The notes beneath the pieces were generated by a model. It worked only from the letters and a program-made list of their open reading frames with translations. It did not search any database and was not told where the DNA came from. Below are positions 10,831 to 23,200 of a stretch of 64,000 nucleotides of DNA, one piece after another. Each line of letters starts with the position of its first letter. Positions within the stretch are counted from its first letter, which is position 1. The DNA is from Selaginella moellendorffii. Lineage: Eukaryota > Streptophyta > Lycopodiopsida > Selaginellales > Selaginellaceae. The position numbers and the translations under genes are program-made. The stretch is taken from NCBI RefSeq assembly GCF_000143415.4, contig NW_003314275.1:381577-445576 (forward strand). The letters are read 5' to 3'.

Positions 10831-13577
10831 ATGGATCCCAGTGCGGTGCTCGCCAATGTGTCGCAGCTGATCCAGATGCTCATCCTGGTCGGCGGCGGTG
10901 ATGGGGGAAAGAAATCGCGGCCGCGCGGCGACTGGCAATCCCTGGCACAGTGCCTGGGGTTGCTGATTCCCATTGTGGAGGAGTGGAAGGCGCTGGATTC
11001 GTCGCCGCTGCTGCTGCTGGAGCTCGCGCTGATCAAGGCCAAGGAGCTGCTGCTGGATGGCGGCGCCGCTGCTAGGAACAGCCGAGTGTTCCAGGTACTG
11101 CTCTAGATTTCTTGGTTCTCAAGTTTTTTAGGGTTCTTCGTTCTCTCCAGGTGGTGTGTTGCGAGGAGATTGCGAATTGGTTCCACGAGATTGCCACAAT
11201 GCTGGACGAGGCTTTGCGTAGCATGTCCATGGATGGATTCTCGGACCACGCCCAAGCACAGGCAAGCTCCTCACTTTAGTTCTTCTTTCTTGGAGAGAAA
11301 ACAAAGGTTTCTAGTTCTAGGCCTATAGTGGAACAAAGGTGAGAGTCTTCCAAAGAGCTTTGCCTCTTATTTTACTCCGCTCGAGGAGAGGAGCTCCTCG
11401 CAAAATCCTTCTTTTTTCTTCGTGTATTCGCAAGGTGGCGAGCTCGTTTCGAGGATGACTGATGGTTTTTCTCTTTTGATCAGGCAATGCTGGCGCTGGA
11501 GCAGCTGCGAAGAACAAAGTTCCACCCCGACATCTCGGATCAAATGCTCATGACCCAGATCGAGCTGCTACTCGCGGAGATGCGAGACGAGCACCAAGTC
11601 CGCCCCGACAAGCTGGCCAAGCTCTTCGACAAGCTCGACATCGCGTCCGACGAGGCGCTCTCGCGGGAGCTGGACGCGCTCGAGGCCGTCAAGAAGAAAG
11701 CCCGCCTCGCCAAGCGCAAGTCCGAGGAGGAGTTCTTCGAGAGGATCATCTCTCTTCTCATGCAAATGGTCAAGTGCTCGCCGGAGGGATCCGAGGCCCG
11801 AGCTTCCGGACTCCTGGCTGCTCCCACAGACTTTCGCTGCCCCTTGTCGCTGGAACTCATGGGCGATCCGGTGATCATCGCCTCGGGCCAGACTTACGAG
11901 CGAGCTTATATCCAGCAGTGGATCGATCAAGGCAACACGACGTGTCCAAAGACGCGGCAGATCCTCTCGCACACCAATCTCATCCCGAACTACACCGTCA
12001 AGGCTCTCATCACGAACTGGTGCGAGGCCAACAGCGCGCCGGTCCCAGCTCCCGCCAAGCTCTCCTCCTCCTCCGTGCTGCTCAAGAGACTCTCCAAGAA
12101 CAGTCACAACAGCGATGGCGATCACGCACCGGAAACTCCAGCGCGCGACCGGGAGGTGCGGGCTTGCACAGTGCGATCGCACTCTTTCGCTGGTCACTGT
12201 CACGACTACGCGGATCGAACGAACCGATGCGAATACTGGTCGTTCGTGCCTGCTGGAGGAAATCACCGCGCTTCTCCGACTGCTACTGGCACTTCTCCTC
12301 CCGGGATCTTGGAAGATCACAGGCTGCGGAAGCTCCGAGCGTCGCCGTCGGGATCCAGCGGATCCTCCGAGGGTGGCCATGCAGACGATCCGCAGGTGGC
12401 CACTCCCAGAGCTCTCGACACGTCCATCAACTTGAGCGACTACTCTCCGTACAACAGCGATGCTTCCGGCGATCTCGGGAGCCCATCGTACGGGATGAGA
12501 CAGCAGCAGCAGCGGAGGAGTTCCCGGAGATCGCCACTCTCGTCCGCGGCGGCCACCAACGCGGCTGCGGCTCGCCGGGCAGCTCGTAGCATCACCGACG
12601 GCGCGCTGCGCGTCCTGATCGAGAACTCGGTGGAGGATCTCGTGTCCGGGAACCCCGAGCTGGAGCTGGCGGCGGCCGAGGAGCTCCGCCTCCTCGCAAA
12701 GTACGATACCGAGAACCGCGTCCTCATCGCCGGGGCCGGGGCCATCCCGCTGCTGGTGGATCTCATCACATCCAAAGAGAAGAAGCTCCAGGAGAACGCT
12801 GTGACCGCGCTGCTCAACCTCTCCATCAACAATGCCAACAAGTCGGAGATCGTGGCAGCGGGGGCGGTGGCGCCGCTGGTGGAGGTTCTCAAGAGCGGCA
12901 CTTCCACCGCCAGGGAGAACTCCGCCGCCGCGCTCTTCAGTCTCTCGGTTCTAGACGAGAACAAGCCGGTCATCGGCGCCTCGGGGGCCATCCAGCCGCT
13001 GGTTGACCTCCTCGTCAACGGCAGCCTGCGCGGTCAAAAGGATGCCGCCACCGCGCTCTTCAACTTGTCGGTCCTGTCGGAGAACAAGTCGAGGATAGTC
13101 AACGCCGGTGCGGTCAAGGCCCTGGTCAACCTGGTCAGAGATCCGACCAGCGGCATGGTGGACAAGGCGGTCGCGGTGTTGGCCAACCTGATGACATGTC
13201 CGGAGGGGCGTGTTGCGATTGGAGATGATGGCGGTATTCCAGCGCTGGTGGAGGTGGTCGAGGCGGGTACTGCCCGTGGTAAGGAGAATGCTGCGGCAGC
13301 ACTTCTCCATTTGTGCACCAACAGCACGCGTCACCGGTCCATGGTCCTCCAGGAAGGGGCTATACCACCGCTACACGCCCTCTCACAAACTGGAACGCCC
13401 CGAGCCAAAGAAAAGGTTCGTGATATACGTATTTCTCTTCCTTTTCTTTCTTTCTTGTTTTTTTTGGAGAGGAACTGATTTAGGTGGATGCAGGCAATGG
13501 CTTTGCTGAGGCATTTTCGGGAGCAAAGGCATGCAACCTTTGGATCTCGGTCAGGCCACAACAGTTTTGACGTGTGA
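10831..13577 (+). CDS. U-box/ARM-repeat E3 ubiquitin ligase, PUB4-like
   Basis: Four exons join in frame: 10831..11094, 11151..11261, 11484..13415, 13494..13577 (796 residues). The N-terminal UND region has the predicted helices found in plant PUBs (from MDPSAVLANVSQLIQ). The U-box follows at about residues 239-312 (DFRCPLSLELMGDPVI, then PNYTVKALI). A Ser/basic linker with several potential phosphorylation sites separates it from about six armadillo repeats at roughly residues 500-785 (AIPLLVDLI, NAVTALLNLS, AAALFSLSV and similar). The order UND, U-box, linker, ARM matches the PUB2/PUB4 class, which recruits E2 through the U-box and substrates through ARM. The second intron (11262-11483) starts with GC rather than GT; frame supports it. 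The CDS is GC-rich relative to the repeat DNA to its right. No damage is visible. Confidence 0.92.
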
Positions 13578-14929
13578 ATCCTCTTTCCCAAAGTTTTCTA
13601 TGTACTTTTATTCTTGTTATATAATGTAAATTTGTAACTAATATCATGGTTTAAATCATTAATTTTTATTAATATTTTGGTAGCTTGCTTTAGCTTTATT
13701 TAACAGTTGATATAAAATGAGATTAATCAGAGTGCAAAAAGTAGTATAAGACTTTATCTAGAACCTTACTATCTGTTTTCTTTCATAAAGAGGGAGGTCC
13801 TAATGACAAAATTCGGTAATTGTTTTATGTTAAGTAGTGTGATTAAAGACAGAAACAATATAAATTGTTGTCAAATAAAATAAGCTAGAACCTCTTTTGT
13901 TGTGTTATCTTGCTAGATTAAATTGTATATTAAATATTAAATATTATTTAAAATATAAACAGGTGTTCTTATTGTAGCACAAGCCACAGCAAATTATTTT
14001 TCTTCTTCTATTCAATTGTACAGCTATAAAAAGTTTTTCATCTACCATTTTAGTTTTTCTTTTGTATCAACTTTAATATAGTGTAGTAAAATGTGCATTA
14101 TGAAAACATATGGAGATTCTTGTAATACAAATAAAGGTTGCGAAAGTAAACTTGTATGTTTTGGTAGAATCTGAATAATCCTTATATTGTCACCTTTGTC
14201 TAAGTACTAAGAAAGTTCTATCACCTTAGTCATAAACTTTATCTTCTCTTCACATCCCTTCTAATAAGTGCTTATCCCCTTAAAATAAGCACTTGTCTAA
14301 CAATTAATCAAGTTCTATCTAACAATCTAGTTATTTTTATAGTTCTATTGTATAGGTTTTAAATAGTTATGTAATAGTTTTTTAAATATTCTGTGAAGTT
14401 TTGTGTATTGTTTCACTATATAATATGATCATTAGTTTACAGTATAGTGTCCTTTATGATTTTTAATATAGTAATTTTCTGGTGGTAAGAAATTTAATAA
14501 TTTTCATTATGGTAGTTTTAGATAAAAAATTATGTTTATTTGTTTTTATTTTGAATTTTTTTTATCATGATTTTTTTTTATTTTCTTCTTCGATCACACT
14601 AGCCTTCCTTGGCCATATTAGTTCCACTAGAGTTTTCCCTCTACTATTTTGGAAGGACTTACCAAACCCCTAGGAGATGATTACTTTAGACTTTCACCTC
14701 GGATTGGTATTGGGATTTGGACTTAGATTTAGTCTTGAACTTGATTTGGGAATTGGTGCTAAACTTGATTTCAAACTCAATCTCTAATTTAGTCTCCAAC
14801 TTTGTCTTGATATTTTCACGTGTCGCCATGTGTTTATTCTTTTTTTGTCCCTTTCCAAAGACTCACTTATCAATTGTTTTGTATTAGTTCTTTAAGCATA
14901 TCTTTGAGAGTTCCACTCCCACTCTTGAT
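13578..14929. other. AT-rich noncoding DNA after the U-box gene
   Basis: No gene is supported. It contains a perfect 10-bp inverted repeat (AAGTGCTTAT / ATAAGCACTT, around 14,265-14,295) and a stretch of imperfect GATTTGG-like repeats at 14,690-14,810. This is where the gene block gives way to transposon-derived DNA. Confidence 0.5.
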
Positions 14930-15190
14930 TTTCTGAGTCAAAAGGAATGGATGGAGCCAAACTACCAAGCATACAACTAAGAAGTAAAGGAATTGAAATA
15001 TAGAAGAACTCCCAAGTGTAAAGCCTATGGAGTAAAGGGACATAAGCACGGAGTGACATAAAAATAATCCTGAGCATTTAACATTCTAATGCCAAGACTA
15101 ATATATAAAATAGAGTTAAATGGAGTTTAGCACTATTTTAGTATATCGGTGGTCTAATGTGAGGATATGGGTATTCTATCAATTAGGGAT
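14930..15190 (+). repeat. Left arm of a long inverted repeat flanking element A
   Basis: Read forward, this segment matches the reverse complement of 34,075-34,330. Shared stretches include GAGTTTAGC, CATTCTAATGCCA/CATCCTAATGCCA and GAGGATATGGGTA. Divergence is considerable, so the copies are old. Confidence 0.6.
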
Positions 15191-17089
15191 GGTCTAAACT
15201 TGAGTTGAGCTCATTTCAGCTCAAGTCATTACTAGTTAACATAGTCAACCATAAGTTTTATAAGGAAATATCATGTCAGAAAAATGTTGTTCTTTGGTAA
15301 ACTTGAAATTCATAAATTTAATTATCAATGGTTCAAAGACATTTCTATTTTTTGAATCTATTTATAGAGAAAACTTCTAATTTCTAATATAATAAAATAC
15401 TTATTGAGTAGTTTCTAGAATTAGAATCCGAGTGTGTGGATCTCATCACTTCCACGACCAATTCCTCGCAGGCGATCGATGCCCATTCCCAGAAAGTTCA
15501 TCGGAACCTAAAGAATTTTTTGGGTTTTTTTGGGCCCAATTAAAAATGGGAATATTGAAGTTCGCTTGAACTTCAAATTTTTATTATACACTTTGGCATT
15601 TTGACATTTCAACAATTAACCAAAAATATATAAATAACTCGAAACATTAATTCAATTATTCATTCTTTAGGGTTTTATATAGATGGGAAGCAAGAAAGAT
15701 AAAAAACTTGTGAGCATTAATTTTGTTTCACTACCATAATCTTGATATTACACTTCTGGTCCTTATTATTTATTTGGGAATGTGGAGACCACTGTCATTA
15801 TTGTTAAAAATGCTCATATTACTTCTGAAATAACAAGCTAAAGCAAGAGTAAAGAAGGAATAGATAGCAAATGGAAAGCACTAACAAATACACTTCATGA
15901 AGCTTTCCATGACTTTTGTAATCTAATAAAGAAAATAAGCTTTTTTTATATATCCTATTCCTTTTGATATATTGTATCTTTGCAAAGAGTATAAGTGTGT
16001 AGTATATATAATATAGAAGAATCAAAGAGTCAAAACCATATATATTTTTGAGATTGAAAGGTAATATTATAAAAGGCCTGTTTGCATACCTGCATACATT
16101 TGCCATTATTATATATGGCAAGCTACCTATATAAAATAAAGTTACGTATTAATTATGTGCTAGTTTTTAACTTCTTGAACCTTATAGCCACTTGTCTCTA
16201 ATAGTAAGTTGTAATTACCGAAAGTGACAATTAAGATTCAATATATTGCCATGTCATAATAAAACAACATTTGTCGCGAATGTGACTTCGGGTATCGAAA
16301 GTTAGTGCTTTCAAATATTCTTTCCTTACTGCCATGACAGCAGGAGGTCGGTATTGCTGGTTCCTTTTATCAGCCCCTTTTGTTCAAGTGTTAATTTATT
16401 AGGCTTAGCATCTGTATTTAGCCAAATGGACATAAAGTAGAAACTCCTATGTGTTTTTAGTTGAGCATACTTGGCCTAGCTCTTAATTCTCTTTTGCTTT
16501 GTCTTTGCACTGGCTTGACAAAAACCCTTGCATATTAAGACTAGTCTCTCAATATTGCTGGATGATACATTACTGTGTTTGCTAAACACTCTCGCTATCA
16601 TGCCCTTTGTGTTAATCTCATTTTGGTCCCAAATGCTATTTATAAAAAGTGTTTAAATTTGCTCATTTAGCATATGTACAGAATGTAAAGATTGTTCTGA
16701 ACACAGTGGTGTTTGTCCTATGTCTAAATTCGTGATCTAGGGATATTCTATATTTAGTAAGTTTCAAGCTTGTCCCAAAGACTAACTCTTAATAGGGGCT
16801 GGGTAGTTTTTGAGCTGAGCTCAAGTCAATGAAAGTCAAAAAAAGTCAAAGGAAGTCAATATAACTAGCGAAAGTTTAATAGCACTACCTTAGTTCGTTT
16901 CGAACCAAGAATTTTTAACATAAAATCTAGGTGTTTAAGGTATTCCATAAGGTCATGTAGATTATTGGTTCAACATGAACTAATCTTTTCGTCTACAAAG
17001 AAAGAAAATAATATATTGAACAATATAATTTATATTAAAATAAGAATATATTCAATCTTCTTTTGCTTATCCAGAAAAGTAAAAATGGG
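15191..17089. other. AT-rich noncoding DNA inside element A
   Basis: No coding region or RNA gene recognised. There are short imperfect repeats of GAGCTCA/AAGTCAA type near 15,200-15,250 and 16,810-16,860. The segment lies downstream of the 3' end of the minus-strand ParB/methyltransferase-like gene. Confidence 0.4.
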
Positions 17090-19675
17090 TATAGTGGAAT
17101 GCTCCTTCACTATAGGCTCATGTTGTATGTAATGTTGTGCCATACATTCAGCATAAATAGGTAAGTGGAATTGACTTTGATCCATATGATCATCCATATC
17201 ATCAAAATCAAGCGTGTGGATTGAAACACTGTGTGTGATAAGTGTAGACCTAATGACATAGGAATAAATATTATAGATTATTTCAAGCACTAACATCACC
17301 TGTTGCAAAATCTCCTAAGAATGTCCTCAAAGGCACCCTCCTTCTCAAGTGCAAAAACAGCTCAACCTGTCTCTTTTGTTGCCTGCACCATTGATCTAAA
17401 TCCTACTATAGCATCAAGCACAATCCCCTTTGGCAAATAGAATAACTCCAACAAGATCTGCATAGCCATGACCGAACGATGTCGATAACCAGGGAATGCT
17501 GGGTGAAGAACGTTTGAGTCATTCACATTTGGGATGATATCTGTAGAGCTGTCATATCTTGGTAAAGCAAGAGCAGCACACTCATCAGCTCGTGTTGCAT
17601 TACGCCGGTTCCCAATGTGGCATAGAGCATGGTAGTTCCAAGATTAAATCTGGAAAACAAAAATAGAATAGAGTTAATTTATAAATAAAGAAGTCACACA
17701 CCTTTCACTTCTACCCACTAGTGCCTTTTGTGTCCACCACCATACTCAAAAGAAGGCAGCCAGATGACAAATCCATCATCATTGTTAGCCAAGTGTGCGA
17801 GAAGGCCTTCCCACATTAGAGAGCGCGGAAGGATCATGACAACCACACCCTCATATATCATGAAGCTGCTCGCAACCTTTAAGGCTTGGGAAATGTGTTA
17901 GGCTTGCAACACATCCCATGATGGAGTATCCCCCTGCGGTGGTGGCATCCCATCAGAAAGATCGAAAAAGATGAAATCGATCTTCCCATAAGGTGTGAGT
18001 TGACCCAGACCATGGATCCACCGATCAAGCATGTAGAGCTCCCGACTAGTAGCATCTAAAAGCTGCGTGTAATCCGCAATGAGAACAACAACTTCCCCAA
18101 CACTAACTGTTGGGGATAGAGGGCAAACCTAAAGATCAATTATTAGAACTAAAAGTTGGAGATAAAATTCATGCTTACTAACCTGTTTATGCATAGTTGC
18201 AGAGGAGAGCTCTTCTAGGTTGTTGTCTGTAGCCGTAGGGAGGGATGGGAAGAATGTCTTAGTTTGCCGAGAAGACTGATGGCTACTCTCTGCAACATCT
18301 ATAAAAAAAAAGTGAAGTCAAGAATGAATAAAAGAATGTTCCAAATCAAAGTCCTTACTCTCATGAAAGGCTTCATGATGGCCCCTTCGGGGGTTGCGAG
18401 GAGCAAGTACTGGAATCTCTTGTGCTGGAATTTTCTATACAGTTTCCTCTGGTTCAACGGTATTTGGATTTGGCATCTCCTGAATGGTTTCATGAGTGTG
18501 GACTCTTGGGTTTAGTTGTTGAACTTCAACAACGTCATTATCATAGTTAGAAAGAGCCTCTGGAAAATAAGAATATAACTCAAGGTTAATATTTCCTAGC
18601 CAAGTGCTGAGTTTCAAGTGAACCTGGATGACATTCAAGGTAGAGATCTAGCTCGAAGCCTGATGTCGGCATCTGCTCCATGAGTTCAAGGTACCACGGG
18701 CATAGCTCCCTCTCATGTGTACAAGGATAGTAGAATTCTAGCTCATACATCCCAAGCTTCTTGCCTCTAGTCAGGAGCTTTTGCAAAACACCAATTGTGT
18801 ATATCGGTGTGCCGGGGCAATATTCTAAATATCTACAAAGTAAAACAAAAATATAAATACCAATATATAAATGAGAATTGAGAAAATACCTATAAACCAT
18901 GTGCCTCGCAAGAAATGGTTGTCTTGGTTGGTTCTTGAACTCAGCCGAACTCATCCCACCACGTGGAAGCCAACCATTCCCTAGCTTCGCAAGACAAGCA
19001 TAAATATATTCTTTGAGAGTGATATCTGTGCGAGTGCTGGAAAGAAACTTCTCATCCCAGACTTGTAGCATCTCCTCACCAGCAGCAATACTCTGAGAAA
19101 TGTATGCCTTCTCCTTCATCACCTTCTCCATCCTTATCTTGCAGCATTTTTTGTTGTTTTGTAGCCAAGTGTTGAGAAGGTCCAAGCAGACGCTTTGTTT
19201 AGCAAAGGACATTTTACTCTTAAAGATGTTTCCAGTGCTTTACCAGTTCCTACACACACAAAGAGTTATGAAATGTTTCATAAATTTTAGAACTTATGAA
19301 CGCGAGAGCAAATCTTCACAATGCTATCAAGCCATTCTTGCCCACGTCGTATGTTTGCAATCAAGAGCAACTTTTTCACCTTTGTTCTCTTCATATTCAA
19401 AATTCACTACTCAATCGCATGCCACTCCATCTTCTTCTGCTGCTCGTCCCCTTGGGCATTTTTAAAGAATAACGCTCTTTCTCCTTTGATTATGGGCTGC
19501 AAGAAACATTATGTAAGTTGATACATACTTCAAAACTAATTTATCTTTGCCCAGACAACAACTAGAAAATCAAGTGGCAGCTGGTACCAAGTCTGCAATT
19601 CTTGGCCTTTCCTAGCTGCTAGCTTCACTCAAATTGCTTCAAATACCTCACGATTGTACAATGTTTGGACCTCCT
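17090..19675 (-). pseudogene. C-terminal half of element A ParB/amino-methyltransferase-like gene
   Basis: Read on the minus strand. An uncharacterised exon of about 200 residues (19,212-18,590; contains TLKEYIYACLAKLGNGW) is followed by shorter pieces. A segment at 18,110-17,720 carries KIDFIFFDLSDG. A segment at 17,640-17,350 carries HPAFPGYRHRSVMAMQ, then PKGIVLDAIVGFRS. The order 'DFIFFDLSDG ... Q-x2-LxxLF ... VLDxxxG' is that of beta-class N4/N6 amino-methyltransferases: motif IV, then X, then I. Both catalytic motifs are degenerate (DPPY-like is DLSD; FxGxG-like is IVGFRS). Introns and stops interrupt the frame. At 19,675 the frame is cut by the gypsy LTR and resumes at 28,932. The methyltransferase assignment is inference from motif order. 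Confidence 0.5.
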
Positions 19676-20100
19676 TGAAAACTCCTGGAATCTCTAAACT
19701 GGGAGGAAAATGTCCACACGAGATCTTCCTAGGAGTTTCAAATCTAATCTAGTCCCTAAATCTAAATCTACACTACGAGAAGAGTGCACTTACCTGCTTG
19801 TGCTAAGCCAAGTAGAGACTGTGAACATGTGCTTGAAGGTGCTAGTCCCACGCCTTTGATCCCTTGAAGGCGGTGGGTAAGTGAAACATTGCCATTGCCA
19901 TGAAAAGCCAAAGAGATAGGCAGAATGACGATGTAATGCAATGTATTTTGTATTAGGGATAAGTCTAAAAACATTCTAAGTCCTACTTTTATAGTTGCTA
20001 CTGCTCACGTCAAGGTTAGGAATACAGTCCTAACCTTGAACCTCTCAAGTTTACTTTCCTAAGCTTGAATCCTCGAGCTTGTCTTTTTCTCCCTTTTCCA
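19676..20100 (-). repeat. 3' LTR of the gypsy element
   Basis: 425 bp, TG...CA ends, left-hand copy. It matches 28,502-28,926 except at four transition sites. Confidence 0.95.
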
Positions 20101-20201
20101 CTCTCCCACGACTGCCTTGTGCTGCGTCCCGCAGTCACTGCTCCATCGCTGCATCGTGGGTAGCTGTTCCCTCATGCGGTTCCTCCTCCTCTTCCTCCTC
20201 G

Positions 20202-23200
20202 TCATAAGTCTGAGCTGCTTCCTTGAGTGCGCGAATTCTTTCGTTTGCTGCGAGCAGCTCCTTGTTGAGCCTTGCATTTTTCTGCTTGTACTGCTGCGCT
20301 TTCACCAAACCAAGAATCGCTACAGTCTTGATCACTGTTTGCCCCTAGTGGGCTCCCTTTTTCCTGATCCCGGAACTCTTTTCTTCTCACAGCCGCCAAG
20401 ATTAGGGTTAGGTCCCATTCTTGTTGAGGCAAATTTTCTCTAAGTGTTTGCATGCATTCGAATGTGTTTTCGTTGATTTCTCTGAACGTTTTCTCTTGAA
20501 ATTTCTGGCTTTCCACCATAGTGTGAAGCACTTGTGGTTGCTTGTAAATCTTCAATTTGTTCAAGTTAACTACTTGCAATTTTTCATCATCTAAAGTTGC
20601 AAGTTTTGCTGTTCTTGGGATTTGCATACTCGTAATCTTGAATGGTCCTTCCCATTGATGAACGAGTTTTCCTCCAAGTTTATCCACATTGCCACGATAC
20701 CATAATACAAGATCTCCTATTTTGTAATGCGCTTTGTTTTTCTTGACTTGTTTGCAATCGTGATAAGCTTTTCTTCTAGCTTGTATCGTTTCGATTGTCC
20801 ATATTGCACTTAGTCTTTCTTCATCAAGTTTCTCAAGCATCGCTAGTCTTTTCTTGATCGATTCTTCTTGATTAATTTTAAGTTCAATGGCCATTCTCAA
20901 GGATGGTACTGTGTACTCTAGTGGTGTTAACGCTTCAAGGCCATAAGCAAGCTTGAAAGGTGTAGAATTTGTTGAAACTTTGTAGGCTGTTTTGTAAGCC
21001 CAAAGAGCATCTTAAATCCTTTCATCCCAATCCTTAAGGTTTGTCTTGACGATTTTCTTGAGTATGTTTTTAAGCGTTTTGTTTGTTGATTCTGCTTGTC
21101 CATTACCCTGGGGGTAATATGGTGTTGACTTCTTATGGTTGATGATAAATTCTTTAACGAGTATGTCGATGGTCTCATTCAGAAAATGTGTTCCTCGATC
21201 TGTAACAATTTCTCGCGGTAATTCATATCGTGTTATAATTGTTTCATAGAGAAACTTGGCTGTATTTTTCGCTGTGGCTTTCTTTAGTGGGAGAGCTTCT
21301 GCCCATTTTGTCATATAGTCGGTAGCGACCAAAATGTATTGATTTCCTTTGATACTTTTTGCTATAGGTCCAACAAAATCAAGTCCCCAACGCTGGAAGG
21401 GTTCCAATGCTATTGTCGGATTGAGTTCTTGAGTTTGTTTCCTCGGTGGAAACTTCGTTCTTTGACATATGTCACATTCTTGACAATGCTGAGTGGCATC
21501 TTTCTAGAGTGTCGGCCACCATAATCCAGCTTGTAACACTTTCCTGGCCGTAATTTCTTCGGCGAAATGACCTCCCGATCGTCCTGCATGAGTTTCATCG
21601 AGTAGATCCTTAATCTCTTCTTGTGATTCTATTCATCTTCTCAAGATGTTGTCATTTCCAAGCTTATATAGTTTGCTTCCCACGACTGAATAGCCTCGTG
21701 TCCTCAAGACGAATTGTTTTCTTTGATCGTTTGTGAAGTAGTGATTTGGAATCTTGGTTGTCGTCAAGAATTTGTAAGTATCCTGGAGCATGCCTTGAGT
21801 TGTGACCTTAAAAAGGTGTAAATCAGGTAAGTCATCGTTAGTTTTCGTGACTTGTTCCCCTATGGTAAGTCGACTAAGATGATCAGCCTGTGTATGTTGT
21901 TTGCCTGGCTTGTGAATAATCTCAAAGTTGAATTCTTGAAGTAGAAGAAACCATCTCGCGATTCTTCCAGTGAGTATTGTCTTGTTGAGTAAGTGTAAGA
22001 GCGTTTGGTGATCAACCATGATCTTGACTTTGTTTGAAAGGAGGTAATGTCGAAATTTGGTGAGTGCATAGACCATTTCTAATGCCTCTTTTTCCGTGGT
22101 TGTATAGTTCATCTCTGGTGGGGAAAGTCTGCGGCTTGCGTAGTATATGGGATGGTCTCTATTATCAGTTTTTCTTTGGCAAAGTATAGCTCCAAGTGCA
22201 TAATCAGATGCATCTACTTGTACAATGAATTTCTATGTCCAGTCTGGTTGAACCAGTATGGGGGCTTTTGTAAGCTTATCCTTAAGTGTGTCAAAGGCCA
22301 GTTGGCAATCTTGTGTCCATGCGTAAACTTGAGATTTCTTAAGTAGCTCAATGAGTGGTTTAGCAATTGTTGCATAGTCTTGAATAAAACGTCTATAGTA
22401 ACCCATTTTTCCGAGAAATCTTCTCAAACTCATTAAATCCATGGGTGGAGTCATTTTGACGATGACCTCTATTTTTGCTTTGTCAATGAGAATTCCGTCT
22501 TTACAAACGACATGGCCAAGGAGTATTCCTGATTTGACAAAGAAAATACACTTTTCTGGATTAAGTGCAACTCAGTTTTGTCGACATTTAATGAAACACT
22601 TTTCTAAGTGTTCAAGGTGTTTTTTTTTTGCTCCAAAAACGCTGAAGTCATCCATGAAGACGCGCATAAAATCAATCAAGTATTCCTGAAATGTGTCGGT
22701 AATTATCCTTTGAAAAGTAAATGGTGCATTCGTTAATCCGAATGGCATTCTGGAGTATGCATATGCGCCCCATGGACTGATGAAGGCAGTCTTGTATTGA
22801 TCTTCTGGTGCGATGTGAACTTGATTATATCCCGAAAATCCGTCGAGGAATGAGTACATCTCATGTCCTGCAACTGCGTCGAGTATCTCATCAGAGAATG
22901 GTATGGGAAATGAGTCTTTTTCCGTCACATCGTTCAACTTTTTGTAATTGACACAAATTCGCAATTTGCCGTTCTTTTTCGGGACGATAACCAATGGGGA
23001 CAACCATTGTGCATTCTTGATGGGGTAAATGAATCCAGCATCTTGTAGTTTATTGAGTTCTGTTTTGACTTTATCAGCGAAGTTCGGGTTCATGCGATAA
23101 GCTATTTGCTTAATTGGTCGAGTTCCTAGTAGTAACTCTATGCGATGTGTACATAGTTCCGGGGGTATTCCCTTGAGATCTTTGTATGACCATGCGAAAA

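Noticed and set aside
11568-13334. Long antisense ORFs under the U-box gene
   Set aside because: GC-rich coding strand makes open antisense frames; no conserved motif.
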